Source of the DNA: Chrysomallon squamiferum
Lineage: Eukaryota; Mollusca; Gastropoda; Neomphalida; Peltospiridae
DNA: 64,000 nucleotides
Assembly: GCA_012295275.1 (NCBI GenBank)
Contig: CM022672.1
Span: forward strand, 34,688,022-34,752,021
Direction of reading: 5' to 3'
Position numbers and translations under genes: made by a program. The notes below the pieces were generated by a model. The model was not told where the DNA came from, ran no database searches, and was given only the letters and a program-made list of their open reading frames with translations. The first letter of the stretch is position 1, and each line of letters opens with the position of its first letter. Shown here piece after piece: positions 30,995-64,000 of this stretch.

Positions 30995-31880
30995 GTAAGT
31001 GCTATATTTCGTTTATTTGTGCTTAAAGGTATCATGTGGACGAGTATGTATGAGTGTGCGTAGTGTAAGGCTATATATAAACACACACGCGCGCACGCAC
31101 ACACACAGACAAACATAGACACACACACATTTATATATATACATACACAAATATTGATGTACATTCGCATAATCCGCATAATCCGAGATTCTGAGAATTC
31201 GTAGAAATTTATTTAGTGTGTTATAAAAATTAATTTAAAAAAAAATGAAAAAAGAAGGAAAAAAAACAACATTCATCATATTACAGTAGTATATTTCGAT
31301 TCTTTATAAACTTCAGCTGATCATAAAACATATTTGATTCGATTAAATCTTAAGGCTAAAGACTTTAGTAATTAATATGTCAAGTAGTTTAATTTGTCAT
31401 TTGTATATTTTGATTATTATATAAAAAAAATTTACTATCAATTTACACACACAGAGACACACACAAATAACGGCTGCATCCGTTTTGTACATATGGAAAT
31501 GGCTCCAGATCGTTGAAATGGCCACCTTTATATGCACATAGACATGCATACATAAACAAACACACACACACACACACACAGAGATATATACCACACACAC
31601 ACATACATACACACACACATACGTTCAAGACTGATCTGACGGCTGTGGCTAATGTCGTCCACCTTCGTGTATCACACGTTCGAGTCTCGTCAGCGACATC
31701 TGACTGGTTTTGTGAGGTCGTGATTGGACTTTGTCCTCCTGCGCCAGTGCGTTCCCCACTATTGTGCATAAGACAGAAAATATTCAGTCAGAAAATAAAC
31801 AGATGTGTGTGCAGTTCATACGCTAATAAAACAGAAATGGTTGTAGACAAGTAGTGAACAGTGACACTGTAATGTATTAT
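30995..31880 (+). other. Intergenic C-D
   Basis: (CA)n-type repeats (31080-31130, 31555-31620) and a 5'-diverged SINE copy. No host gene is seen. Confidence 0.6.
31633..31770 (+). mobile_element. tRNA-derived SINE, second copy (diverged)
   Basis: Shares 'cgttcgagtctcgtcagcga' (the B-box region) and the following 'tttgtgagg' and 'tgcgccagtg' body with the copy at 9994. The A-box half is poorly kept. Confidence 0.6.
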
Positions 31881-32214
31881 TATTATCTCTTTCATCGCAT
31901 GAACAGTGACATTGTAATGTATTATTATTATCTCTTTCATCGCATGAACAGTGACGGCATTCAATAGTTTGAGTCAATCGCTTTAGGTCAGGCAATCTTT
32001 ACAGATAAAATCATATCGAATTATGTATCTCTATAAATATTAGAGAGAATGTACACGCAAAGTTTTCTGTGTACTGTGACCTAATTTTACTGCGAGCAAA
32101 ACCTGTTTACCTGATTGTGTTTTTGTCTTTTCTCGCTGGTGAGTTGTTAAAACGAGTCACGTGTCAGCTCGCAGTTTTACTTCCTGGTTTGTTTGTCTAC
32201 GAAACATTTTCACT
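31881..32214 (+). promoter_or_regulatory. Presumed promoter of gene D (shortened)
   Basis: Matches the proximal flanks of A, B and E, but the distal block is missing and a 47-bp segment ('cagtgacattgtaatgta...') is duplicated around 31858-31950. ACTTCCTG is kept at 32179-32186, 29 bases before the ATG. The AP-1 heptamer is changed to TGAGTTG. Confidence 0.5.
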
Positions 32215-54604
<22,390 letters not shown>

Positions 54605-54833
54605 TATTTTTCAGTAAAGAGAAAACTGATTTTAGAACATTCGGAATTGTTTTAAACTTTTTATGGAGTGATTAAATTAGTGCCATTTAATTATTTCTCT
54701 GTAGTATAATATATTTTGATAATTGTACAGTATAACTGAATATATAATATAACATTATATTTTAAATATTTAGTTTAGTAAATACTTACTTTGCTATTTA
54801 AGGAGTATATAATTATATCCTAAGCAGCTATGT

Positions 54834-54882
<49 letters not shown>

Positions 54883-54993
54883 AATAATAATGTGTTACTG
54901 ATTGTTACAAAAACGCCAACAACTTCTAGTTTGATGTAATGATAAGCTCTGTGATATTTAGATATTGTTCTTTTCAATATTCTTCTTCTTCTT

Positions 54994-55058
<65 letters not shown>

Positions 55059-56110
55059 GCCATAATAACTAGTTTATTGCTAGATTATTTCTGTTTTGCC
55101 TCAGAAGCTTTGTTTTTTCTTATTGACAAAAACTATATATTATTTTTATTGATTGATCTGCGATTATTTTATAGTTTCATAATTAATGGGTTGATTATAT
55201 TCTTTAAATATTGGCTTTTGTCTTAATTATTTCCTTAGTTGCTATTAATATATTTTTTCTTAATTAAAGTGAACTTTGTATTTTATAAACAAATATGTAC
55301 ATCTTGCAACATATCCAGATTAGAAGATATGTTATCAATATTTTTATACATTGGTGTGTGTTATTGTGTGTAATATAGCTAATACTGCATGTGATTCATC
55401 TGAGAATGGTGACGGGGATAATAAAGAAATCACAAAAAGTAAGTTTTAAAAGCCAGGCTGTGTATCTTGTTATTAATTCAATTAACGCCATCCCATCAGC
55501 ACTGGAATAAGTTTATTGTTTCTTTTTTTCTTATTTCTATTTTTTTTTCGTATACAGTTATTATAAAAGAAAATATTTTAATGTAAATACTAATTAGTAC
55601 TATGTGTGGTTAATTAAAAAAAAAAAATAAAAAAAAAATAAAAAACACACATAGATGCACAAAAAAAAAAACAAAAAAAAAAAAACACCAGAATACCCAA
55701 CTAACTACAAATTCATATATCCCATTTCAGAAAAAAAATGTCATGGAATAATTCATGTGGAAGTGATATTAGACACGAATAACATAAATTATCTTTCTGA
55801 TGTGCTAAAGTTATATATGATGAAAAATTCCGCGGGTTCTTGTTTTGACACCCAATATAAGCCGGTGTTTTGACACACGCGTACAAGTTTGAATTTGTCG
55901 CAGTTTTAGTCTTACACGCTTAAACACGTGATGACAACCTTTCGAAAATTCGGCCTTTATCTTTTAAGGTTGACGGTACCTAAATTATAAATGTATAAAT
56001 GAAAAAGTATTTTCTAAATGAACAACAAAATAAAATAATTATATTTTTTTGCATGTGTTCAATAAGTTGACATCAATATTTACAGTACAGAACAATCTGA
56101 ACATTATAAA
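54605..56110 (+). other. 3' flank of gene D
   Basis: 3' UTR and intergenic. AAT, TTC and ATT tracts at 54838-54885 and 54980-55058. A possible polyadenylation signal AATAAA at 55420-55425 is unproven. A more GC-balanced, unrepeated block at about 55735-55980 contains an open frame of about 70 codons (ending KPVF) that I do not recognise. It might be a mobile-element remnant. Confidence 0.5.
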
Positions 56111-56113
56111 GAA

Positions 56114-56236
<123 letters not shown>

Positions 56237-56279
56237 AAATGTTAGGCTCAGGGTGATAGCCACGTTTCTCTTGAATATA

Positions 56280-57440
56280 TAAAAAATGAGAAGTACACAA
56301 TAACATTAGAAACAACGCAGTTACGACCAACAACATCAAGTAGAACACCGAAACAACGGCAACGACATTAAAACAAATAAGAATATTTACAGAATAATTC
56401 CTAAGCATTCTGTTTTTACGTTTGATATTTGCTTCATAAGGAAAAAAACTGAAATAAGAATAATGTATACTGAAATAGCATGTGCACACTAAGGAAGTAG
56501 GAATAATGGTTAATTAAAAGAGCTAAACATAACGAGAAGTACACAGTAACACTAGGAACAACTCCGTTACGACTGCAACGACTGCGAGAATTAAAAGAAA
56601 TGCTAATAATATATTTTAATATAGGATGCGAAAACTGTCAGAAAGTTAGAAAAAATAGTTATTAGAAAAAAAAAAAAAAAAGAAAAAAGAAGTACACCAA
56701 TAACGTTAAGAACATCACCATAACAACGACAACGATGGCGACTTTAACACAAATAATAATAATATAGTTTAATATAGGGTGTGCACACTAAGAAATAATA
56801 ATAATATATTTTAATAAATGATGGACAGACTAGGACAGTCAGAAGAAAAAGCAATAAAGAGTAATGAGAGGTACACAAATAACCTTAGGAACAACGCTGG
56901 CACGACGGCAACGACTGCGACACTAAAAAAACATAGATACGTACATACAGACATACATATACAGTGAGATAGGCAGGTATATAGCTAGGCAGGTAGGTAG
57001 TTACTTATTCAGGTATTAATATATATAGTAACACAATGCTTAAATACAGGATGTGCACACTGAAAGTGAGACTAACAATTAATAGAAATGATAACAGAAT
57101 AAGCAGAAGTATACCAATAACATCGAGCAGAAGCAGAAATAACGGGAACGACGGCACAGTAAGAAAGTAAGATTAATTTACTTTGAAATAGGATGTGCAA
57201 ACTAAGAAAATAAGAGCAGTAGTTACTAGAAAGCGCAAAACAATAATGAGAAGTACAGGAATGTTATTTATGTATTCATTGTGAATATTTAGTAATACAA
57301 TCTCGTTAGAACAGAAAACAGAAACAAATATTTAGCAACAAATCTCTTTAGTAATGTAACGTTTATGTATAACAATAATGAGAAGTACAGGAATGACGTT
57401 ACGAACAACCTGTATGACGGGAACCACTTCGATACTAATA
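56280..57440. repeat. Degenerate dispersed/tandem repeat family, about seven copies
   Basis: The core 'gagaagtacac..taac' followed by 'aacaac..cgttacgac' and an 'aggatgtgcacactaag'-like tail recurs at about 56286, 56530, 56687, 56861, 57104, 57248 and 57381, spaced roughly 130-245 bases. Between the last two copies is a stray unit of the 55-bp gene C repeat (about 57262-57316). Confidence 0.7.
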
Positions 57441-57689
57441 CAAGCAAACCAAGATAGAGACGTACCTGCACACAAACAGAGATACACACACAGAAGAAGA
57501 AGAAGAAGAAGAAGAAGAAGAAGAAGAACAGCGACTACAACAACAGCAACAACAACAACAGCAAAACAAAATTACATAAATCATGAACGGTGTGCAGCAA
57601 TCACGCCTTTACACTTATGTATGATTCTGTGTAGTTTAGAATTTTCAATATTCTCTGTGAACGTCTGATTAGACTCAGCACACAGACAC

Positions 57690-60660
57690 TATTCCATCCA
57701 TCCATCCATGTCCGTCAGTCCATAAATCCAAGAAAGCGTCCTTCCATCCACTCATCATCCATCCGTCGTCTAGCTACCTGCCTACCTAGCTACCTGTCTA
57801 CCTAGTTACCTGTCTACCTAGTTACCTGTCTACCTAGTTACCTGTCTACCTAGTTACCTGTCTACCTAGTTACCTGTCTACCTAGTTACCTGTCTACCTA
57901 GTTACCTGTCTACCTAGTTACCTGTCTACCTAGTTACCTGTCTGCCTAGTTACCTGTCTACCTAGTTACCTGTCTACCTAGTTACCTGTCTACCTAGTTA
58001 CCTGTCTACCTAGTTAATGTCTGCCTAGTTACCTGTCTACCTAGTTACATGTCTGCCTAGTTACCTGTCTGTAGTTACCTGTCTACCTAGTTACCTGTCT
58101 ACCTACCTGTTACCTAGCCTACCTGTTACCTGTCTACCTAGTTACCTGTCTACCTAGTTACCTGTCTACCTAGTTACCTGCCTAACTACCGTCCTAGCCT
58201 AGTAGCTACCTGTCTACCTACCTTACCTGTCTACCTAGTTACCTGTCTACCCTGTCTTCCTAGCTACCTGCCTACCTAGCCACCTGTCTACCTAGCTACC
58301 TGTCTACCTAGCTACCTGTCTACCTACCTAGCCTGTCTAGCCACCTGTCCTACCCTGCCCTACCTAGTACCTGTCTCACCTGCCTACCTGTCTACCTAGC
58401 TACCTGTCTACCTAGCACCACCTGCCACCTGCCTACCTACCTCTACCTAGCTACCTGTCTACCTAGCTACCTGTCTACCTACCTAGCCTGTCTTCCTAGC
58501 TACCTGTCTACCTAGCCCTGCCTACCTACCTGCCTACCTAGCTACCTGCCTACCTGTACCTGCCTGCCTACCTAGCTACCTGCTACCCTGCCTACTACCT
58601 ACCTGCCTACCTGCCTACCTACCTGCCTACCCTACCTGCCTACCTAGCTACCTGCCTACCTGCCTAGCTACCTGCCTACCTACCCTGCCTACCTAGCCTA
58701 CCTACCTGCCTACCTAGCCTACCTGTCTATCTGCCTACCCACCTACCTAGCTACCTGCCATCCTACCTGCCTACCTAGCTACCTGCCTACCTAGCTACCC
58801 TGCCTACCTAGCTACCTGCCTACCTCCTAGCTACCTGCCTCCCTGCTAAAACCCACCTACCTGCCTACCTGCCTACCTAGCTACCTGCCTATTCTAGTTA
58901 CCTCCTCCCTGCTAGCTACCTGCCTCCTCCCCTGCCTCCTTTGCTATCTACCTGCCTACCTGTCTACTGCCCCTGCCCACCTAGCCTACCTGCCTTCCTA
59001 GCTACCTGTACCTACCTAGCTACCTGCCTTCCACCTAGCTACCTACCTACCTAGTTACCTTGCCTACCTAGCTACCTGCCCTACCCCTACCTTGCTACCT
59101 GCCTACCTAGCTACCTACCTAGCTACCTGCCTACCTGCCTCCTAGCTACCTGCCTTTACTACCTGCCTACCTATCTACCTGCCTATCCCCTACCTACCTA
59201 GCTACCTGCCTACCTAGCCTACCTACCTCTTCTGCCTTCCTGGCTACCTAGCTACCCTGCCTACCTAGCTACCTGCCACCTACCTAGCTACCTGCCATCC
59301 TACCTGCCTACCTACCTACCTGCCTCCTACCTGCCTAGCCTACCTGCCTACCTACCTGCCCTGCCTGCCTACCTGCCTACCTAGCCTATACCCACCACCT
59401 GCCTTCCTACCTGCCTACCTATCTACTTCCTTCCTACCTGCCTTAGCTACCTGCCTACCTGCCTACCCTCTTCCTGGCTAGCAAACCTACCCTACCTTCC
59501 CTGCCTATCCCTATCTTCCTGGCTAGCAAAACCTACCTTCCTACCTGCCTACCTGCCTACCTAGCCTACTGCCTGCCTACCTAGCTACCTGCCTACCTTC
59601 CCTAGCTGCCTACCTGCCTACCTAGTTACCTACCTTGCCCTGCCTTTGCTACCTGCCTACCTATCTATCTGCCTTCTCTCCCTGGCTAGCTAGAAACCCA
59701 CCTTGCTACCTGCCTACCTACCTACCTGCCTACGCCTACCTAGCTACCTTCCTTCCTACCTGCCTACCTCTACCTGCCTACCTCCCTACCTACCTACCCT
59801 GCTACCTGCTACCTGCTGCCTACCCATTATCTGCCTTTCCTGGCTAGCTACAAACCTACCTGCCCTGCCTTCCTTACCTACCCCTCCTACCTTACCTATC
59901 TTCCTGCCTACCTACCCTACCTGCCTTCCTTGCCTACCTGCCTTACCTGCCTACCTGCCTTCCTTGCTACCTGCCTTCCTACCTGCCTACCTATCTATCT
60001 GCCTATCTTCCTGGCTGGCTAAAACCCACCTTTTGCTACCTGCCTACCTAGCTACCTTTTGCCTACCTAGCCTACCTAGTTACCTGCCTATCCTACCTGC
60101 CTACCTACCTACCTTACCTGCCTACCTCCTGGCTAGCTACCTAGCTACCTGCCTACCTAGCTACCTCTACCTGCCTACCTGCTAGCTACCTGCCTATCTT
60201 CCTGGCTGCTACAAAACCTACCTGCCTACCTGCCTACCTACCTACCTGCCTTCCTACCTGCCTACCTATCTATCTGCCTATCCTCCTGGCTAGCCTACCT
60301 TGCTACCTGCCTACCTGCCTACCTACCTACCTGCCTACTTTATCTACCTGCCTATCTTCCTGGCTAAAACCTACCCTACCTGCCTGCCTATCCTTCCCAT
60401 CTACCTGCCTATCTTCCTATACAAAAATCTACCTGCCTACTAGCCTACCTGCCTACCTGCCTATCTTCCTGGCCTTCCTCTACCTGCCTATCTACCCTGC
60501 CTATCTTCCTGGCTAGCTACAAACCTACTACCTGCCTACCTGCCCTACTACCTGCCTATCTTCCTGGCTAGCTACAAACCTACCTGCCTACCTGCCTTCC
60601 TTGCTACCTGCCTTCCTACCTGCCTACCTATCTATCTGCCTATCTACCTGCCTAGCTACA
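57690..60660. repeat. Large CCTA/CCTG minisatellite block
   Basis: About 2.97 kb of pyrimidine-rich repeat. 57780-58020 is a regular 16-bp unit 'ctacctagttacctgt'. From 58020 to about 59450 units degenerate to CTACCTAGCTACCTGC and shorter forms. From about 59460 to 60650 a longer motif 'tatcttcctggctagctac' followed by 'aaaacctacctg' is interspersed. Leu/Pro/Tyr-rich frames here are artefacts. Confidence 0.9.
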
Positions 60661-61289
60661 AGCCGTGTTATGATTTTATAAATATAGAAATATTTTATTT
60701 TAATTTAGAAATTTGTTTTGTTATTTATTTGATTTATTTATTATTTCCAGATGCTCATGGGAAAAATGCAAATACACTGCTAGTGAAACAATTTAAAGAG
60801 TGGGAATGTCAGAATGAGGTCAGGGCAAAATGCTGTGATCTATGTTTTGTGGTTTGCATGACAAAACTATGTTTGTTTTTATTAACTCGCTGCAGTTTTA
60901 TAAACAGAAAGAGAAATGTATGACGTGCTCGACATTTTGCCCAGTTTTGTTTTACTGGTTCTGTTTTCATCCGAGCACATATTTCAAAAGGAAATAAACA
61001 CAGAAAAATGTATTATTATTAGTATTATATTTTCAATTATTATTATCTTGTATTTGTTTCTGTTTATTTTTATACAAAGCTCTTTTTTTTTTTATTCTGT
61101 TTCTTGCAGATACACTGTAAGTAAGTGAGAGAATGTTACTGGAGGTAGAGATAGAAGATATTCACCTTGTCTGAAGATGTTAGTGAACATTTTTCTGTGT
61201 TTGAAATGGATATATGTGTTACTGTTGACATTATAATAGGAAGAGATTACACATCAGTCTACAAACTGCACCAGCTCGTTTCAAACATT
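60661..61289 (+). other. Distal 5' flank of gene E
   Basis: Resembles the left end of the window (1-222). No gene is supported. Confidence 0.5.
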
Positions 61290-61736
61290 TATTCATTAAT
61301 GCTTGTCCTAGATGTAAATGACATTAAGTGCTGAACTCTTAGCTTGAAACTTTTGTCTCGTTATAGAAGAGTCAACTGATCTGTTTTCACTACACTCGAC
61401 CTAGTCCTCTGTTATGTTTGAAAAAAAGTTATGTTTGAAAAAGTTACATTAAATACATCTATGCGTGAAAAAAGTTACGGCGAAGTACATGTGATTCTGC
61501 TCTTTGTTTTATATAATGTGTCTTAACAATACTTTTATATTACATTAAATACATATGCTTATTATTATTATCTGTTTCATCGTATGAACAGTGACGGCAT
61601 AGCAATAGTTTGAGTCAATCGCTCAAACAATCCTCAAAGAAAAAAAGATTTCACATTATGTATCTCTAAAATAAGAGTTAAGTTTTTCTTTCATTAGTAG
61701 ATGAAATCAGCAGCATACACACACACACAAATATAA

Positions 61737-61771
<35 letters not shown>

Positions 61772-62199
61772 TGTATGTATGTATTCCTGTTGTACGTGTA
61801 TGTACAAACACACACACACACACATATGTATATATGTATTTCTGTTGTACGTGTGTGTTTGTTATTGTATGTACATGTGTATACGTGTCTGTATGCTATG
61901 ATATGGTTTATATTTGTATATAACAGTTGACAATACAGGGGTATTCTGATACCTGTCTGCTAAGAAAAAGCATATGAAAAGATTTCTGTGTTCTGTGAAC
62001 AAATTTGAGTATGTGTAAATCCCTTTTCCTAGAACCAAATTTAACCTCAGTGTTTAATTTAATATTCGTCTGTATGAACTTTGTACCAGAATATATTACA
62101 TGGTGTGTTTATCTTTTCTCATTGGTGAGTCATGACATGAGCCTTGTCTAAACTCGCAGTTTTACTTCCTGATTTGTTTGTCTACGAAACATTTTCACT
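61290..62199 (+). promoter_or_regulatory. Conserved 5' flank of gene E
   Basis: Paralogous to 223-841, split by an insertion of (CA)n/(GTAT)n sequence at about 61710-61960. TGAGTCA at 62126-62132 and ACTTCCTG at 62164-62171 are kept at the usual distances. Confidence 0.5.
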
Positions 62200-62278
62200 A
62201 TGACTGGGTGCTGGATAAGTCTTCAGTTTCTAGTTTGTTGTTTGATTTTGCAGTCAGCACAGATAGCAGCCGGATATG
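62200..62278 (+). CDS. Gene E exon 1: signal peptide (rest of gene outside the window)
   Basis: MTGCWISLQFLVCCLILQSA followed by QIAAGY, donor g|GTAAGT, phase 1. The mature end differs from the paralogues (SAQIAAGY versus SGKTTAGY). Confidence 0.8.
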
Positions 62279-64000
62279 GTAAGTTACAAAATATTTGTAT
62301 TTGTGAAACATTTACAGGATATACGAATAATTATTACTTTTAATTTATAATGATACTGATAAATATTTAGGAATGTTGCAAAGAAGATTTATTTTTCTTC
62401 CTCTGTCATTATTGTCATCATTTTTGTTGTTGTTGTTGTTGCACTGTTGGTGGTAACTGACGTGATTCAGACAACTATATACATTATGTACTAGGAACGT
62501 TACGTTTCATTAAGCATGAATATATATTTCAGAAAAGTGGTAAAAGACAGTTTAAGAATATATTTTCGCAATTTTACTACTACATTAACTTTATTACTTA
62601 TATTAAGGTTCAAGCAAAACTTAAGAAAGTTACACGTTTGTAGTCTCTCTCTTTTTTTCTCTCTCTCTCTATGTATCTATCTATCTCTATCTATCTATCT
62701 ATCCATCTATTTATATCTATCTATCTATCTACATGTCTATCTATCTGTCTCTTTATCTGTCGGTGTGTCTATCTATCTATCTATCTATATGTCTGTCTCT
62801 CTCTCTGAGTGTATGTATATATACATATATATCGGTTAATCGGACAGAATACTAATATACTAAAATACAACCATGATTAAAGATATTTCCCTTGACGGCA
62901 AAAATATACTTTGCTAACAAATACTTACATTGAGTGATAGAACATAAACATCAGTATTTAATATTTCTTTATAAGCTGTCATTTTTTTACATGTTTATTA
63001 TAGCTAGTACACATAGTAATAAACGTATTTTAATTTTATTCTCATTCTTTTTTTTTTTTTAAATCTAGAAAGAAAAAATTCTAGTTTATATGACTGGCTT
63101 TTGTTATTAACATATTCAAGAAACGGTAGCTATAAAAGCAATAGTAACTTGATCATAGCTGACACTGGTAGAAATAATAACAATAACAGAGAGAGAGTCG
63201 TATCCAACTCTTTACACCTCTACGCTAAATATAATAATAATAATTAGTATTATCAGCAATAAGACCATCATACCCACTGCATAGTTTGTATAAGTATTCG
63301 TGAACACTGAGACTCAAAAGCATGTAGATACATAAAAACATTCAATCATATATGTCGCGTTTTCACCAGAGATATTAATAAAACTAAAGTGTTCCTCTTA
63401 AACTGTGTTACTGTTTTGTTCACAAATCAGTCTCATAATGTTTTTATCATTTTACAAAGTAAGACAAGTTTACTTCCTTATTTATTACATAGGATAATGG
63501 CTGCAACGTGGATATTTTTCGATTTTCTACTTTGTTATTACATTAACTCTTAATGTTAATTTTTATTTTTCAAAATCAAGTTTTAACTTATGTCATACAA
63601 ATACTCATTCTAAAATGAATTTTGCTAACAAGATTTATTTTTCTTCCTCTGTTATTAACATTATCATTATTGCTCTTTCCTTTGTCGTTGTTGGTTTTGT
63701 TGTAGTTAAACTGTTAAATTGGTAATGGTGAGGCAAACAAGTAAAAAAATCGTGTACCAGGAAGCTGTAAGGTTTGAGTAGAAATGAAAACAATTTCAAA
63801 ACAGCGATTTGAATGTAAACAAGTCGAGCTTTGGTTGTATTGTTTCTGTTGTTTAAACACTGACATTTGTACAGATATATATGTAATAGAAGAAATTGGT
63901 TTCTTACATGTTTGCTTTGTGATGATTATGAATGATAATTAATTAACTTTTAAAACTATTGAAAGTTTAAAATAACCATTCATTATTTTTTTTTAAATAA
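62279..64000 (+). other. Gene E intron 1 (partial)
   Basis: Matches 20030-21330 of gene C for long stretches. CT/TATC microsatellite at about 62644-62830. No exon is reached before the window ends. Confidence 0.6.

Noticed and set aside
55655-55873. 72-codon frame ending QYKPVF
   Set aside because: Starts in an A-rich low-complexity run and has no recognisable motif. Only about 40 codons are non-repetitive, so it is not called a gene.
57378-57668. Arg-rich 96-residue frame
   Set aside because: The arginine run is translation of (GAA)n/(AGA)n at 57494-57528. No homology is seen.
59635-60185. Leu/Pro/Tyr-rich frames in the CCTA block
   Set aside because: Repeat translation only, with no Cys or domain pattern and many frame interruptions.

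Overview
The window is AT-rich animal DNA with spliced genes (GT-AG introns) and many microsatellites. The protein architecture is a signal peptide, a fucolectin-type (FTP, F5/8-C-like) lectin domain, a chain of short 8-cysteine EGF-like modules, a membrane segment, then either a short tyrosine-rich tail or tandem tyrosine-phosphatase domains. This points to a lophotrochozoan, most likely a mollusc. The species is inferred only from gene content.

All recognisable host genes lie on the + strand and are tandem paralogues of one receptor family, named A to E here. Gene A (842-8329) has signal peptide, FTP domain, four EGF modules, TM and a cytoplasmic tail; its first FTP exon carries a net +1 frameshift. 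Gene B (10915-15902) has the signal peptide and seven EGF exons but no FTP exons and no TM, so it reads as a secreted EGF-only protein. Two intact EGF exons and a decayed one follow it. Gene C (22929-29030) has FTP, three EGF, TM and tail, but its signal-peptide exon appears to have been deleted near 20022. Gene D (32215-54604) is a complete receptor protein tyrosine phosphatase of about 1347 residues: FTP, ten EGF modules, TM, an active-looking PTP domain D1 and a degenerate D2. Gene E begins at 62200 and runs out of the window.

Non-genic structure includes a 72-bp tandem array, seeded from the 5' end of one EGF exon, at homologous places in genes B, C and D. There is a 55-bp array 3' of gene C, a 45-bp minisatellite in a phosphatase-domain intron of D, and about 2.9 kb of degenerate CCTA/CCTG minisatellite (57.7-60.65 kb). 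A defective Tc1/mariner-like element sits inside a (TA)n tract in gene D, and there are two tRNA-derived SINE copies. No CRISPR, rRNA or functional tRNA gene was seen.

The main idea is that this is a rapidly rearranging cluster of lectin/EGF receptors. Nearly identical ectodomains are joined either to a catalytic phosphatase (D) or to a short tail with paired YxxL/I motifs (A, C). That resembles the logic of paired immune receptors. Ectodomain exons are almost all symmetric phase 1-1, so exons can be lost, gained or alternatively spliced without breaking frame. Exon boundaries were read by eye from splice consensus, frame and comparison between paralogues; transcripts were not available.
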